Positions 43,967 to 54,346 of a DNA stretch of 64,000 bases are shown here, piece by piece. Below the pieces are notes generated by a model, which did not search any database, was not told the DNA's origin, and saw only the letters and a program-made list of their open reading frames with translations. How positions within the stretch are numbered: position 1 is the stretch's first letter; each line of letters begins with the position of its first letter. The DNA comes from Roseovarius sp. MMSF_3281. Lineage in GTDB: Bacteria; Pseudomonadota; Alphaproteobacteria; Rhodobacterales; Rhodobacteraceae. Made by a program: the position numbers and the translations under genes. The stretch covers positions 1 through 64,000 of the forward strand of contig NZ_JASHIM010000015.1 of NCBI RefSeq assembly GCF_030733685.1, given 5' to 3'.

Positions 43967-45268
43967 ATGTCGGATACCCATCAGCAATCCATTCCCTTCG
44001 TTCGTGACACGATGCTGCCCGAGGCGCCGCCCCCGGCAGCGGAGACCGGGATTGTCAAATGGATGCGGGAGAACCTGTTTTCCAATGTCACGAATGGCAT
44101 CCTGACCCTGGCCGCCCTGGCCGCGATCTATTACCTGTTGTCGGGGTTTCTGCCTTGGCTGTTCAACGGGATTTGGGATGCGCCCTCGATCCGCGCCTGC
44201 CGGGAAATCCTGCAAGGCGAGGTTGGCGGCTGTTTCGCGGTTCTGACCGAGCGGTGGAACCAGCTTTTGTTCGGATTCAAATACCCGGATGAGGAATACT
44301 GGCGCCCGTCACTGGCCTTTGTGCTGCTGTTTGCGGCGGCGGCGCCGGTGATGTTTCCCAACCACGTGCCGCGTGTCCTGTTCTTCTTTACCGGGCTTTA
44401 CCCCTTCCTGGCTTATTGGCTGATCTGGGGCGGGCCGATCCTGTCGCCGGTGTTTGGCCTGTTAGGCTTTGTCGTGGGCTATATCGTCTGGAATCGCTTG
44501 GTCGCACAATCCTTCGCGGCGGGCTTTTTCGGGGCGATCGTGGCGGCGCTGGTGACATGGTGGATCGGTGGCATGATCGTCGAGGCCATGGCGAGCGAAA
44601 ACACGCTTCTGGCCGCCGTGCCCAGCCGGGACATGGGGGGCTTCATGCTCAACATGATCCTCGGGACGGTCTGTGTGTCGCTGTCGATTCCCTTCGGGAT
44701 AGCGCTGGCGCTGGGGCGTCAATCGGACATGCCGATCATCAAGTGGATTTGCGTGCTGTTCATCGAGTTCATTCGCGGTGTGCCCTTGATCACGTTGCTG
44801 TTCGTGGCGAACGTGGTTCTGGCCTATTTCCTTCCGCCGGGCACGACCTTTGACCTGATCCTGCGGGTGATCATCATGATCACGATGTTCGCCTCGGCCT
44901 ATATCGCGGAGGTGATCCGGGGCGGCCTGGCCGCGCTTCCGAAGGGGCAGTACGAGGCCGCCGACAGCCTTGGCCTGGATTATCCGCAGGCGATGCGCCT
45001 GATCATCCTGCCGCAAGCGCTCAAGATCTCGATCCCGGGGATCGTGAACGTGGCGGTGGGCCTGTTCAAGGATACCACGCTTGTGTCGGTCATCTCGATG
45101 TTCGACCTCGTGGGGATGATCCGCGGGCCTGTCCTTGCCTCGACCGAGTGGAACGGCGTGTACTGGGAGCTTCTGGGCTTTGCCGCGCTTCTGTTCTTCG
45201 TCGTGTGCTACGGCATTTCGCAATATTCACAGTGGCTGGAACGTCAGCTGCAAACTGAACATCGTTAA
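43967..45268 (+). CDS. aapM: General L-amino acid ABC transporter permease
   Basis: A 433-residue permease partner of AapQ. It has an N-terminal cytoplasmic tail, about nine helices, RGVPLITLLFVANVVLAYF, and the EAA loop with KGQYEAADSLGLDYPQAMR followed by LIILPQALKISIPGIVN. Length matches AapM. GAAGGAG lies directly before the ATG and overlaps the aapQ end. It is followed 15 bp later by aapP. Confidence 0.95.
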   Translation: MSDTHQQSIPFVRDTMLPEAPPPAAETGIVKWMRENLFSNVTNGILTLAALAAIYYLLSGFLPWLFNGIWDAPSIRACREILQGEVGGCFAVLTERWNQLLFGFKYPDEEYWRPSLAFVLLFAAAAPVMFPNHVPRVLFFFTGLYPFLAYWLIWGGPILSPVFGLLGFVVGYIVWNRLVAQSFAAGFFGAIVAALVTWWIGGMIVEAMASENTLLAAVPSRDMGGFMLNMILGTVCVSLSIPFGIALALGRQSDMPIIKWICVLFIEFIRGVPLITLLFVANVVLAYFLPPGTTFDLILRVIIMITMFASAYIAEVIRGGLAALPKGQYEAADSLGLDYPQAMRLIILPQALKISIPGIVNVAVGLFKDTTLVSVISMFDLVGMIRGPVLASTEWNGVYWELLGFAALLFFVVCYGISQYSQWLERQLQTEHR

Positions 45269-45283
45269 GGAGGGCAGGGCACC

Positions 45284-46051
45284 ATGTCTGAAGCCGCTCA
45301 AATGCAAGTCAGCGACGAAGTCGCGATCTCGATCGAAAACATGAACAAGTGGTACGGGGCGTTCCATGTGCTGCGCGACATTGACCTGACGGTCAATCGC
45401 GGTGAACGGATCGTCATCGCGGGGCCTTCGGGTTCGGGTAAATCCACGCTGATCCGGTGTATCAACGCGCTGGAAGAGCACCAGAAAGGCAAGATCACGG
45501 TTGATGGGACGCTGTTGTCGTCGGACCTGAAGAACATCGACAAGATCCGGTCAGAGGTTGGGATGGTGTTCCAGCACTTCAACCTGTTCCCGCATCTGAC
45601 CATTCTGGAAAACTGCACCCTTGCGCCGATCTGGGTGCGCAAGACGCCCAAGCGCGAGGCCGAGGAAATCGCCATGCATTTCCTTGAAAAGGTGAAGATC
45701 CCCGAACAGGCCGACAAGTACCCCGGTCAGCTTTCGGGCGGTCAGCAGCAGCGTGTGGCGATTGCCCGGTCACTGTGCATGAAGCCGCGGATCATGTTGT
45801 TCGACGAACCGACATCGGCCTTGGACCCCGAGATGATCTCGGAGGTTCTGGATACCATGATCCAGCTTGCCGAGGAAGGCATGACCATGCTCTGCGTGAC
45901 GCACGAGATGGGCTTTGCCCGCAAGGTCGCCAACCGTGTGATCTTTATGGACCAAGGCCAGATCGTGGAGCAGAACGAACCCGAGGAGTTCTTCAACAAC
46001 CCGAAATCGGAGCGGACAAAGCTGTTCCTGAGCCAGATTCTGGGCCACTGA
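45284..46051 (+). CDS. aapP: General L-amino acid ABC transporter ATPase
   Basis: A 255-residue ATPase of the polar amino acid family, energising AapQM. Walker A is GPSGSGKST (about 47-55), the Q-loop is in [12 protein letters not shown], the signature [15 protein letters not shown], Walker [13 protein letters not shown] and the H-loop [15 protein letters not shown] precedes the ATG. It ends the aap operon at a strong terminator. Confidence 0.96.
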   Translation: MSEAAQMQVSDEVAISIENMNKWYGAFHVLRDIDLTVNRGERIVIAGPSGSGKSTLIRCINALEEHQKGKITVDGTLLSSDLKNIDKIRSEVGMVFQHFNLFPHLTILENCTLAPIWVRKTPKREAEEIAMHFLEKVKIPEQADKYPGQLSGGQQQRVAIARSLCMKPRIMLFDEPTSALDPEMISEVLDTMIQLAEEGMTMLCVTHEMGFARKVANRVIFMDQGQIVEQNEPEEFFNNPKSERTKLFLSQILGH

Positions 46052-46072
46052 CAAACGGGATCATGAAAAGCG

Positions 46073-46101
46073 AAAACGCGGCCTTGGGGCCGCGTTTTTT
46101 T
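46073..46101 (+). terminator. Rho-independent terminator of the aap operon
   Basis: An 11-bp stem AAAACGCGGCC against GGCCGCGTTTT around a TTGG loop, followed by further T residues. It starts 22 bp after the aapP stop codon. Confidence 0.93.
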
Positions 46102-46136
46102 GTGCCGTGGTGCCGGTTTCTGGAAAAGAAATCGGT

Positions 46137-46159
46137 CCGAAATCTTTTGAAGATTTCGG
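46137..46159. repeat. Hairpin CCGAAATCTT-TTG-AAGATTTCGG at a convergent junction
   Basis: Perfect 10-bp inverted repeat with a 3-bp centre, 6 bp before the engB stop codon. It lacks a T-tract for either direction but is placed where engB transcription ends. Its TTTTGAA centre resembles the palindromes after galE. Confidence 0.6.
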
Positions 46160-46164
46160 TTGGG

Positions 46165-46818
46165 TCAGTCGAGGGTCGCGATGATGGCCCGCAGCGTGCC
46201 GATACCATCGCCTTTTTCCGAGGAGGTCAGAAGGATTTCAGGGTAGGCGGCGGGGTGGGCCGAAAGCTTGCCGCGCACCTGTTTCAGCACGTTGTCCCGA
46301 TCCTTGGCTTTCACCTTGTCGGTCTTGGTCAGCACGCATTGGAAGGTCACGGCGGCGCTGTCCAGCAGGCTCATGATTTCTTCGTCCACCGGTTTGATGC
46401 CGTGGCGCGCGTCGATCAACACAAAGGCGCGGCGCAGGGTTTGGCGGCCCGAGAGGTATTGTTTGAGAAGGCGTTGCCATTGTTCCACCTTGGGCAGCGG
46501 CGCGTTGGCATAGCCATAGCCGGGCAGATCGACAAGGTAGCGGTCTTCGCCCATGGTGAAATAGTTGATTTCCTGCGTGCGCCCGGGCGTGTTGGAGGCA
46601 CGCGCCAGCGACTTGCGCCCGGTGAGCGCGTTGATCAGGCTGGATTTTCCGACGTTCGAGCGCCCGGCAAAGCAGACCTCGACCCGGTCTGCGGGGGGCA
46701 GGCCGGACATGGCCACCACCCCTTTCAGGAAGTCGATTGGCCCGGCGAAAAGCTTGCGGCCTTTTTCAAGCGTGGCCGCGTCCGGGGTTTCTGCGATTGG
46801 GAAGGGAAGTTGCATCAT
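46165..46818 (-). CDS. engB: Ribosome-biogenesis GTPase EngB (YihA/YsxC)
   Basis: Essential GTPase in large ribosomal subunit assembly. The 217 residues carry G1 GRSNVGKSS, G2 region NTPGRTQEINYF, G3 DLPGYGYA, G4 TKTDK and G5 SSEKGDG. The ATG at 46818 overlaps the MOSC gene stop as ATGATG; a GTG two codons earlier is possible. It is the last gene of the yidC-MOSC-engB row, an arrangement common in Rhodobacteraceae. Confidence 0.95.
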   Translation of the reverse strand: MMQLPFPIAETPDAATLEKGRKLFAGPIDFLKGVVAMSGLPPADRVEVCFAGRSNVGKSSLINALTGRKSLARASNTPGRTQEINYFTMGEDRYLVDLPGYGYANAPLPKVEQWQRLLKQYLSGRQTLRRAFVLIDARHGIKPVDEEIMSLLDSAAVTFQCVLTKTDKVKAKDRDNVLKQVRGKLSAHPAAYPEILLTSSEKGDGIGTLRAIIATLD

Positions 46819-47558
46819 AGGCACCTGATTGCGTCGCCCAAGGCGATATCACCGGAGTGGACGACTTCGGCGCGGATGCTGAAATCCCGATGGCCGAAGC
46901 TGTCCAGCGCGGTCAGGATATCGGCATCACGGTCGCCGGTGTCGGGGTTGCTGTGGGTGGCAAGGCAGCGGCCGGTGCGTTCGCGCGGGATGACCACGGC
47001 GCTGCCGATCTGTATCTCTTTGCCGATCCAGTCGAATTCGGACCATGCGGGCAGGCTATCGAACCAGATGTTGCCGCGCCAGCGGTGAATGGACAGATCG
47101 CGCCCGATGCGCGCCTCGACATCGCGATGCGAGGCCATGTTGCACAGGGTCACCGAGGGGAAATCGCTATCGGTGAAGCCGCGTGTGGCGGCGCGGACCA
47201 GTTTGGTGGATTGTGCGCGGTTGGCGGGGATCAGGCCGCAGGCCCATGACAGGAATGCGTCGCCTTCGGTATCGGGGCAGAATGTCAGGCTGCCTTTCGT
47301 GGGGTGGTGCAGGGTGACCGTGGCGTTGTTTTCGTCGAGCTGGGCGGTGATGGCCGCCAGCGCGGGCGCCTTGGCCCCGCGCGAGAAATGCTGACAGGGC
47401 ATCCATTCCGTGCCGTCGGCATCGGACAGTTCATGCGCCACGGCCCATGTACGATCCCATGGCATGGTTTGGCCTGCCGCCAAAGAGACATGAGCCACGG
47501 CCTCTCGACCGTGGCTCTTGATTGGGTGCCGGATGATCTGGGTGATCTGTCCGGTCAT
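46815..47558 (-). CDS. MOSC-domain protein
   Basis: A 247-residue protein with an N-terminal beta-barrel region (ITQIIRHPIKSHGREAV, the MOSC_N start) and a C-terminal MOSC domain with FPSVTLCNMASHRDVEARIG, RWRGNIWFD and RTGRCLATHSNPDTGDRD. The Cys in GRCLATHS matches the conserved sulfur-accepting Cys of the MOSC family, which transfers sulfur or binds molybdenum cofactor. It overlaps yidC upstream (ATGA) and engB downstream. The substrate is unknown. Confidence 0.9.
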   Translation of the reverse strand: MTGQITQIIRHPIKSHGREAVAHVSLAAGQTMPWDRTWAVAHELSDADGTEWMPCQHFSRGAKAPALAAITAQLDENNATVTLHHPTKGSLTFCPDTEGDAFLSWACGLIPANRAQSTKLVRAATRGFTDSDFPSVTLCNMASHRDVEARIGRDLSIHRWRGNIWFDSLPAWSEFDWIGKEIQIGSAVVIPRERTGRCLATHSNPDTGDRDADILTALDSFGHRDFSIRAEVVHSGDIALGDAIRCL

Positions 47559-49387
47559 TTTTCTTCGGTCTGCGTCTTGCGCTTGAAGCTGGATCTGATG
47601 TTGCCCAGCACATCGGGCTTATAGCCTTGGCTGCGCATGATCAGGTACTGCTGCGAGAAGGTGATCGTGTTGTTCGCGATCCAGTAAATGACCAGCCCGC
47701 TGGCAAAGCTGCCCAGCATGAACATGAAGACCCAAGGCATCCATGCGAAGATCATTTGCTGTGTCGGGTCCGTGGGGGCCGGGTTCAGCTTTTGTTGCAG
47801 CCACATCGAGATGCCCAGCAGAAGCGGCAGGATACCGATGAAGATCAGCGCGAGGATCGAGCCGGGTTCGGGCGCGTCCCATGGGAAGATGCCCCAGAGG
47901 TTATAGAGCGACGAGGGGTCGGGCGCCGAGAGGTCCTTGATCCAGCCGATCCATGGCGCGTGGCGCAATTCGAGCGTGACGAAGATCACCTTGTAGAGCG
48001 AGAAGAAGATCGGGATTTGCAGAAGGATCGGCAGGCAGCCCGAGGCGGGGTTGACCTTTTCCTTCTTGTAAAGCGCCATCATCTCTTGCTGGAGTTTCTG
48101 GCGGTCGTCGCCCGCGGATTCCTTGATTTTCTCCATCTGCGGCTGGAGTTCCTTCATCTTCGCCATCGAGACGTAGGATTTGAACGCCAGCGGCAGAAGA
48201 ACCGCCTTGATCAGAAGCGTGAGGGCGATGATGGACCAGCCCATGGAGCCGGCAATCCCCATGCCCGCAAGGGTCACGTTCAGCCAGTGCAGCACCGCGA
48301 AGATCGGCTTGGTCAGGAAGAAGAACCAGCCCCAGTCGATGGAATCGAGAAAGCGTTCGACGCCGCCTTCGTTCTGATAGGCGCGGATGGTGGCCCATTC
48401 CTTGGCGCCCGCGAAAAGGCGGGTCTGGGAGGTGACTGTTTCGCCGGGTTGGACCGTGAGGGTCGGTTGCACGGTCTCGGTCTGGTAGATATCGCGCTTG
48501 GGGTCGTACTTGTTGACCGATTTGAACGGGGTGCCGGGCCCGGGGATGAGGGTGGTCATCCAGTAGTGGTCGGTAAAGCCGGTCCAGCCGTTTTCTGTTA
48601 CCTGCGTGACTTCGGCGGGGGCCCCTTCGCGGGGGTTGAAGGCGTAGTCGGTGACGTCGTCGTAGTCGACCTCGGCCAGTTCCCCGTCGGCCATGGAAAT
48701 CAGGCCTTCGTGCAGGATGAAGAAGTTCTTCATATCGGCCGGTTCACCATGGCGGGCAAGGATGCCGTAGGGGGCCAGCGAGGGGCTGGTGCTGCCGGTG
48801 TTTTCAACCGATTGCGCGACGGTGAACATGTAGTCATCGTCAACCGAGATCACGCGCTCGAACGTGAGGCCCGAACCGTTTTCCCAGGTCAGGGTAACGG
48901 GGGTGTCGGGGGTCAGGGTGCTGCCCTCATCGGCGGACCATATGGTATCGGCATTGGGCACCTGATCATGGGTCAGGCCCGTACCGGGGGCCCAGCCGAA
49001 TAGCGCGTAATAGGGGGCCTCGCCGCCGACGGGTTCAAGCAGTTGAACGATGTCCGAACCGGGTTCGAGGGTTTCGCGGTAGTTCTTGAGCGAAAGCTGA
49101 TCAATGCGCCCGCCTTGCAGGGAGATCGCCCCCTCGACGCTGGGCGTGTCGATTGCAAGACGCGGGGCGTCTTGGGACAGCGTTGTCACCTCGCCCGATT
49201 GGGAGGCCACATTGCCGCCGGACTCGGCCGTGGGCGCGCCTGCGGTGGCCGACTCGGTGTCCTCGGACGCGGTTTCCACGGCGTTGGGATCGGTCGTTTC
49301 GGGCGGTGGAAAAACCACAAACCACACAAGAATGACGATGAAGCTGAGCGCAGTCGCCAGGATAAGGTTCTTGTTCTGATCGTCCAT
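47555..49387 (-). CDS. yidC: Membrane protein insertase YidC
   Basis: Inserts and folds inner-membrane proteins with or without SecYEG. The 610 residues show an N-terminal helix (NLILATALSFIVILVWFVVF, about 6-25), an acidic low-complexity linker, a large periplasmic domain (about 60-350) and a C-terminal five-helix core with AMAKMKELQPQMEKIKE-type coiled segment and GCLPILLQIPIFFSLYKV. The C terminus ends in basic residues (RSSFKRKTQTEEK). The conserved positively charged groove Arg should lie in helix 2. It is followed by overlapping MOSC and engB genes; rnpA and rpmH are not seen. Confidence 0.96.
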   Translation of the reverse strand: MDDQNKNLILATALSFIVILVWFVVFPPPETTDPNAVETASEDTESATAGAPTAESGGNVASQSGEVTTLSQDAPRLAIDTPSVEGAISLQGGRIDQLSLKNYRETLEPGSDIVQLLEPVGGEAPYYALFGWAPGTGLTHDQVPNADTIWSADEGSTLTPDTPVTLTWENGSGLTFERVISVDDDYMFTVAQSVENTGSTSPSLAPYGILARHGEPADMKNFFILHEGLISMADGELAEVDYDDVTDYAFNPREGAPAEVTQVTENGWTGFTDHYWMTTLIPGPGTPFKSVNKYDPKRDIYQTETVQPTLTVQPGETVTSQTRLFAGAKEWATIRAYQNEGGVERFLDSIDWGWFFFLTKPIFAVLHWLNVTLAGMGIAGSMGWSIIALTLLIKAVLLPLAFKSYVSMAKMKELQPQMEKIKESAGDDRQKLQQEMMALYKKEKVNPASGCLPILLQIPIFFSLYKVIFVTLELRHAPWIGWIKDLSAPDPSSLYNLWGIFPWDAPEPGSILALIFIGILPLLLGISMWLQQKLNPAPTDPTQQMIFAWMPWVFMFMLGSFASGLVIYWIANNTITFSQQYLIMRSQGYKPDVLGNIRSSFKRKTQTEEK

Positions 49388-49499
49388 CGCCGCTGACCAC
49401 CTGTCTGTTGACGTTCAGGGGGGTTCAACAGAGTGCGGGGGCAAAGGTCAAGTGGATTCCCCCAAAAAGCGGTGGGCCGAAAGACGCGGACCGCCGTAT

Positions 49500-51014
49500 T
49501 CAGACGATTTTCCGTCCGATGACGGGCGGCGCTTGCAGTTTGGCGCTATGGTCGGTCGCCCATTCCAGGGTGCGTTCGAAAGGCATGGGGCGTGCGATCC
49601 CGTATCCCTGCACGTGTCCACAGCCCAATTGGGCCAGTATCGCATGTTCGCCCGCTGTTTCGACGCCCTCGGCCACGGTATCAAGGCCAAGCCGGTCCGC
49701 CATCAACAGGATGGCGGCGATCATGTCTTTTTGATCGTTATCCTGATCGACCTTCATCACGAAGGAGCGATCAATCTTGAGGCGTTGCACGGCGAACCGC
49801 CGGATCGAGGAAATCGACGCGTGACCGGTGCCAAAATCGTCAAGGTCGATATGGCAGCCAAGCTCGGCCAGGCGGCGGATGTTGCTTGAAATGGTATCGT
49901 CGGAGGAGGTCGAGACAACGGTTTCCAGAATTTCGATCGACAGGCGGTCAGGCGAGAGGTCATGGCGATCCAGCGCCCAGGCAACGCGATCGACAAGCTT
50001 TGGATTGCGCAATTCGTCGGAGGCAAAATTCACGCCGACACTTGGCACGTCAAGCCCGGCTTCGTCCCATGTTTTCAGGGCGGACAGGGCATCCTTGAGC
50101 ATCTTGTCGCCAAGCCGTTCCATGTTTCCGGTGCGTTCCAGATCAGGAAGGAAATCGGAGGGGGGAATCATGCCCCTTGCGGGATGTTCCCACCGGGCAA
50201 GCGCCTCGAATCCGCTGATCTTGCCGGTTTCGGTGGAAATTTGCGGTTGGAACCACGGCTTGAATTGCCCGGCCTCGAAAGCTTTTTCGATATCCGCATC
50301 TATGGTTTCGGTGCAGCCCACAAGCCTCGGCAGGTTCGGCGCGTAGGCGCGCAGGCCCGAGGGTGCATTGCGACGCGCATCCAGAAGCGCAAGCATGGTG
50401 GCATCGGCGAAATCTTCGCCCGTGGGATGCGATAATGCAGTGTTAAGGCAAAGCCCGACCGAGGCCGTGATATAAACACTGGCCGCGTCCACCGTGAGCG
50501 GTTCTTCGATCGCCGCCTGAAGCCGGGTGGCCAGTTTCAGCGCGGTGTCATGATCAAGGTGGCGCGTGGGGGCGAGAATGACCGAAAGTTGCCCGGCGTC
50601 CAGCGATAGCACCTGATCGGGCGTTCTTACGACCCTTTGCAGGCGGTCTTGTGTTTGGGCCATGATCGCGGCCATGGCAGTGGCCCCGAACCGGTCAAGA
50701 AGCTGTGGGTGATCGTCGATTTCAATCACGAGGGAGGCGGTTTTCATGGCCTTCCGCCGCGCGATAGCCAAAGTGGCGCCAAGGGCGCTTTCAAGTTGCT
50801 TTTCGCCTGGTGTGGGGGGCGTCGTGGCCTTGTGATCGGCGAAAGCCAGCAACAGCGGAATGCCAAGGGCGGTGAGCAGAAGAAGCACCTCGCCGCCCAA
50901 CCAGAAGCTGGCCAGAACGATGGCCGGCAGGAAGGCAAGGCCCTTTGGCTTTCGGCCGATAAGCGCGACCAAGTTGAGCAGGTGTGCCGGTATCGACGAG
51001 AGCGAGGAGATCAT
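49500..51014 (-). CDS. EAL-domain protein with degenerate GGDEF domain (c-di-GMP phosphodiesterase)
   Basis: A 504-residue protein with two N-terminal hydrophobic segments (about 12-60), a GGDEF-like region whose signature is replaced by LDAGQLSV (about 137-145), and a C-terminal EAL domain: GFEALARWEHP, GVNFASDELRNP, DLDDFGTGHASIS and DTVAEGVETAGE, which keep the metal and catalytic residues. It is therefore expected to degrade cyclic di-GMP, with the GGDEF part acting at most as a regulatory GTP site. It stands alone, between ttcA and yidC. Confidence 0.92.
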   Translation of the reverse strand: MISSLSSIPAHLLNLVALIGRKPKGLAFLPAIVLASFWLGGEVLLLLTALGIPLLLAFADHKATTPPTPGEKQLESALGATLAIARRKAMKTASLVIEIDDHPQLLDRFGATAMAAIMAQTQDRLQRVVRTPDQVLSLDAGQLSVILAPTRHLDHDTALKLATRLQAAIEEPLTVDAASVYITASVGLCLNTALSHPTGEDFADATMLALLDARRNAPSGLRAYAPNLPRLVGCTETIDADIEKAFEAGQFKPWFQPQISTETGKISGFEALARWEHPARGMIPPSDFLPDLERTGNMERLGDKMLKDALSALKTWDEAGLDVPSVGVNFASDELRNPKLVDRVAWALDRHDLSPDRLSIEILETVVSTSSDDTISSNIRRLAELGCHIDLDDFGTGHASISSIRRFAVQRLKIDRSFVMKVDQDNDQKDMIAAILLMADRLGLDTVAEGVETAGEHAILAQLGCGHVQGYGIARPMPFERTLEWATDHSAKLQAPPVIGRKIV

Positions 51015-51070
51015 GCGGCGGTTTCCAAATATTGCCGCATGACCGTAGCGCCCGGTGCCTCAACACCGGC

Positions 51071-51940
51071 TTAACGCAGTTTCGGTAACCCGTCGGGATT
51101 TTCTTCGAATTTTAAAGACCCGCGCGCCAGACCTTCGAAATCGAAGAGGTTCGGGTCAAGCAGGTGCGAGGGGCGTGCGTTCATCAAGGCACGGAACATC
51201 ACCTGTCGGCGACCGGGGGAGTTGGCCTCCCATCCGTCGAGGATCTGTTTGACCTGCTGGCGTTGCAGCCCGTCCTGCGAACCGCAGAGGTCACAGGGAA
51301 TGATCGGGTATTGCATCGCCTGCGCGAATTTCTCGCAATCGGTTTCGGCGGTAAAGGCCAGTGGACGGTAGACGAAAAGATCGCCTTCTTCGTTGACCAG
51401 CTTTGGTGGCATGGTGGCCAGTCGCCCGCCGTGAAAGAGATTCATGAAAAAGGTTTCAAGAATATCGTCGCGGTGATGGCCCAGAACCACGGCCGAGCAG
51501 CCCTCTTCGCGGGCGATCCGATAAAGGTGGCCCCGCCGCAAGCGCGAGCAGAGCGCGCAGAAGGTGCGGCCCTGCGGGATCTTGTCCATGACGACGGAAT
51601 AGGTGTCTTGATATTCGATCCGGTGCGGGACGCCCATGTTTTCAAGGAATTCCGGCAGGACGGTGGCCGGAAAACCGGGCTGCCCCTGGTCGAGGTTGCA
51701 GGCCAGAATCTCAACCGGCAGAAGGCCGCGCCATTGCAATTCGTGCAGCACGGCCAAAAGCGTGTAGCTGTCCTTGCCCCCCGACAGGCAAACCAGCCAT
51801 TTGGCGCCCTTTTCGATCATGCCGAATTGCTCGATCGCCTCGCGCGTCTGACGTACGATGCGTTTGCGCAGCTTCTTGAATTCGGTGCTGCTTGGCGCAC
51901 CGGAAAACAGCGGGTGGATATCGTCGGCGTTGTCCAGCAT
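51071..51940 (-). CDS. ttcA: tRNA 2-thiocytidine biosynthesis protein TtcA
   Basis: Thiolates cytidine 32 of tRNA using ATP and an iron-sulfur cluster. The 289 residues have the PP-loop SGGKDS (53-58), the cluster Cys in TFCALCSR (C128, C131) and the later pair in IPCDLCGSQ (C216, C219). The conserved [10 protein letters not shown] segment is present. ATG 51940 was chosen since the frame upstream has no similarity. It is separated from the phosphomannomutase gene by 47 bp. Confidence 0.94.
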   Translation of the reverse strand: MLDNADDIHPLFSGAPSSTEFKKLRKRIVRQTREAIEQFGMIEKGAKWLVCLSGGKDSYTLLAVLHELQWRGLLPVEILACNLDQGQPGFPATVLPEFLENMGVPHRIEYQDTYSVVMDKIPQGRTFCALCSRLRRGHLYRIAREEGCSAVVLGHHRDDILETFFMNLFHGGRLATMPPKLVNEEGDLFVYRPLAFTAETDCEKFAQAMQYPIIPCDLCGSQDGLQRQQVKQILDGWEANSPGRRQVMFRALMNARPSHLLDPNLFDFEGLARGSLKFEENPDGLPKLR

Positions 51941-51987
51941 GGGCTGCCTATAAGGGGTTTGCGGGTTTCGGACAAGCCGCCAGCGGA

Positions 51988-53496
51988 TCAGATCGTTTGA
52001 TCGTAGTCGCCCACGGCGGGTTCGGTGCGAATGACGGCGTCGATATCGGCGAAGATGGCGCGCAACTCGGCCTCGCTGTCGCTGCTTTCGCAGACCACGA
52101 CAAGGTTGGGCGTGTTCGAGGAGGCCCGGACAAGGCCCCATGAGCCATTATCGAGGATGACCCGGGCGCCGTTGACGGTGACCACCTCCTTGATGGGGCG
52201 CCCGCCGACGGGTTCCCCGGCCTCGTGCTTGGCCACCAGTTTGGCCACCAGCCGATCCAGCACCTCGTATTTCTCGGTATCGGCGCAATAGGGGGACATG
52301 GTGGGCGTTGACCATGTTTGCGGCAGGGCGCGGCGCAGGTCGGACATGGACATGTCGGGGTTGCGATCCATCAGCTTGCAGATTTCCACCGCCACCCGCA
52401 TGCCGCAGTCATAGCCGCGGCCCACGGGTTCGGCGAGGAAGTAGTGCCCGGATTTTTCGAACCCGGCCAGCGCGCCGATTTCCTTGACCCTGCGTTTCAT
52501 GTGGCTGTGGCCGGTTTTCCAATAGTCGGCCTTGACGCCATTGGCCTGCAACTCCGGGTCCGAGGCAAACAGGCCGGTGGATTTGACATCGGCCACGAAG
52601 GTGGCGCCGGGGTGCAGTTTGCTGAGGTCGCGGGCCATGATGACGCCCACCTTGTCGGCAAAGATTTCCTCGCCCTCGTCATCCACCACGCCACAGCGGT
52701 CGCCATCGCCGTCAAAGCCAAGGGCAAAGTCCGCGCCCGAGTCTTTCACGCTTTGGGCCATGTCGTGCAGCATTTCCATGGCTTCGGGATTGGGGTTGTA
52801 GTTGGGGAAGGTGTAATCGAGATCGTTGTGGGAGGGGACAACCTCCACCCCGATGCGTTCGAAAAGTTCAGGTGCGAAGGCCGAGGCGGTGCCGTTGCCG
52901 GTGGCGCAGACCACCCGCAACTTGCGCGACATTTTGAAATCGCCGGCCAGATCGTCGAGATAGGCCTCGCGCACCCCGTCGACGAATTCGTAACCGCCGC
53001 CATCGCGTGCCTGCCCTTCGCCGTTCAGGACGATATCGCGCAGTTCGGCCATTTCATCGGGTCCATGTGTCAGCGGGCGGTCAAAGCCCATCTTGACGCC
53101 TGTCCAGCCGTTGGGGTTGTGGCTTGCCGTGACCATGGCGACGGCGGGCACATCAAGATGAAATTGCGAGAAATAGGCCATGGGGCTAACGGCCGGGCCG
53201 ATATCCTTGACCTTGACGCCTGCCTGCATGAGCCCGAGGATCAGCGCCTGTTTGATGGCCAGCGAATAATCGCGGTAGTCATTGCCCACCGCGATTTCCG
53301 GCTTGATCCCGCGCCGGTGGATTTGCGTGCCAAGGCCGAGGCCAAGGGCCGTCATGCCGGGCAGGTTGATTTCGTCGGGGTATTTCCAGCGCGCGTCATA
53401 TTCGCGGAAACCCGTTGGGGCGATCATCGCGTCGCGAAGGAACGACCAACTGTTTTGAATCACTTGGGGAGAAGGCTTTTTCACTGTCTTAATCAC
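51988..53496 (-). CDS. Phosphomannomutase/phosphoglucomutase
   Basis: A 502-residue alpha-D-phosphohexomutase that supplies mannose-1-phosphate or glucose-1-phosphate for polysaccharides. Signatures are the phospho-Ser loop [11 protein letters not shown], the metal loop FDGDGDRCG and the sugar-binding EKSGHYFL; the C-terminal phosphate-binding RASSNTPNL is also present. It begins with GTG at 53496; the upstream ribosome site is weak. It follows kdsA by 13 bp, so it is the last gene of the kpsT-kpsE-kdsA operon. Confidence 0.94.
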   Translation of the reverse strand: MIKTVKKPSPQVIQNSWSFLRDAMIAPTGFREYDARWKYPDEINLPGMTALGLGLGTQIHRRGIKPEIAVGNDYRDYSLAIKQALILGLMQAGVKVKDIGPAVSPMAYFSQFHLDVPAVAMVTASHNPNGWTGVKMGFDRPLTHGPDEMAELRDIVLNGEGQARDGGGYEFVDGVREAYLDDLAGDFKMSRKLRVVCATGNGTASAFAPELFERIGVEVVPSHNDLDYTFPNYNPNPEAMEMLHDMAQSVKDSGADFALGFDGDGDRCGVVDDEGEEIFADKVGVIMARDLSKLHPGATFVADVKSTGLFASDPELQANGVKADYWKTGHSHMKRRVKEIGALAGFEKSGHYFLAEPVGRGYDCGMRVAVEICKLMDRNPDMSMSDLRRALPQTWSTPTMSPYCADTEKYEVLDRLVAKLVAKHEAGEPVGGRPIKEVVTVNGARVILDNGSWGLVRASSNTPNLVVVCESSDSEAELRAIFADIDAVIRTEPAVGDYDQTI

Positions 53497-53509
53497 TCGT
53501 TTTATATGG

Positions 53510-54343
53510 TTACAGGTGCATCGGATCGGATTTCGCCAATGCGTCGAATTTCATCAAGCTGTCGATCAGCGCAGGCATCCGTGCCAGCGGGATCATGTTG
53601 GGGCCGTCGGAGGGCGCATTATCAGGGTCTTCATGGGTTTCGATGAAGACAGCCGCCACGCCAAGCGAAACGGCAGCCCGCGCCATGACCGGGGCAAATT
53701 CGCGTTGGCCGCCCGTGCTTCCGCCCTGACCGCCGGGTTGCTGAACCGAATGGGTGGCATCCATGACCACCGGGTACCCGCTGGCGGCCATCTGCGGCAA
53801 GGCGCGCATGTCGGTGACAAGCGTGTTATAGCCAAAGGAGGTGCCGCGTTCGGTCAGCAGGATGCGCGTGTTCCCGGTGCTTTCGATCTTCTTGATGACA
53901 TTGATCATGTCCCAGGGCGCCAGAAACTGGCCCTTCTTGACGTTGATCGCCGCGCCGGTTTCCCCGGCGGCGACCAAAAGATCGGTCTGGCGGCACAGGA
54001 AGGCGGGGATTTGCAGGATATCGGCCACCTCGGCCACCGGCGCGCATTGATCGGGCAGGTGGATGTCGGTCACCACGGGCACACCAAGGCCGGTTTTGAC
54101 CGCCTGAAGAATTTTCAGCCCTTCCTCAAGCCCGGCACCGCGCCGGGCGCCAACCGACGTGCGATTGGCCTTGTCGAAGCTGCCCTTGAAGACCAGTTGC
54201 GCGCCGTGTTTCGCGCAGGCCTCCTGCAGGGTGCCGGCGATCATTTGGGCGTGGTCGATACTTTGTAGTGCGCAGGGCCCCGCGAGCAGCGTCAGGGGCA
54301 GGTCGTTCCCAACGCTCAGGCCGGAGATGTCGATGTGTTTCAT
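53510..54343 (-). CDS. kdsA: 3-deoxy-8-phosphooctulonate synthase (KDO-8-P synthase)
   Basis: Condenses arabinose-5-phosphate and phosphoenolpyruvate to KDO-8-phosphate for lipopolysaccharide or KDO-linked capsule. The 277 residues have [22 protein letters not shown], the [18 protein letters not shown] block and [10 protein letters not shown]. It lies 3 bp after kpsE and 13 bp before the phosphomannomutase gene. Its placement in a capsule export operon suggests a KDO-containing surface glycan; kdsB and kdsC are not in the window. Confidence 0.95.
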   Translation of the reverse strand: MKHIDISGLSVGNDLPLTLLAGPCALQSIDHAQMIAGTLQEACAKHGAQLVFKGSFDKANRTSVGARRGAGLEEGLKILQAVKTGLGVPVVTDIHLPDQCAPVAEVADILQIPAFLCRQTDLLVAAGETGAAINVKKGQFLAPWDMINVIKKIESTGNTRILLTERGTSFGYNTLVTDMRALPQMAASGYPVVMDATHSVQQPGGQGGSTGGQREFAPVMARAAVSLGVAAVFIETHEDPDNAPSDGPNMIPLARMPALIDSLMKFDALAKSDPMHL

Positions 54344-54346
54344 GGG

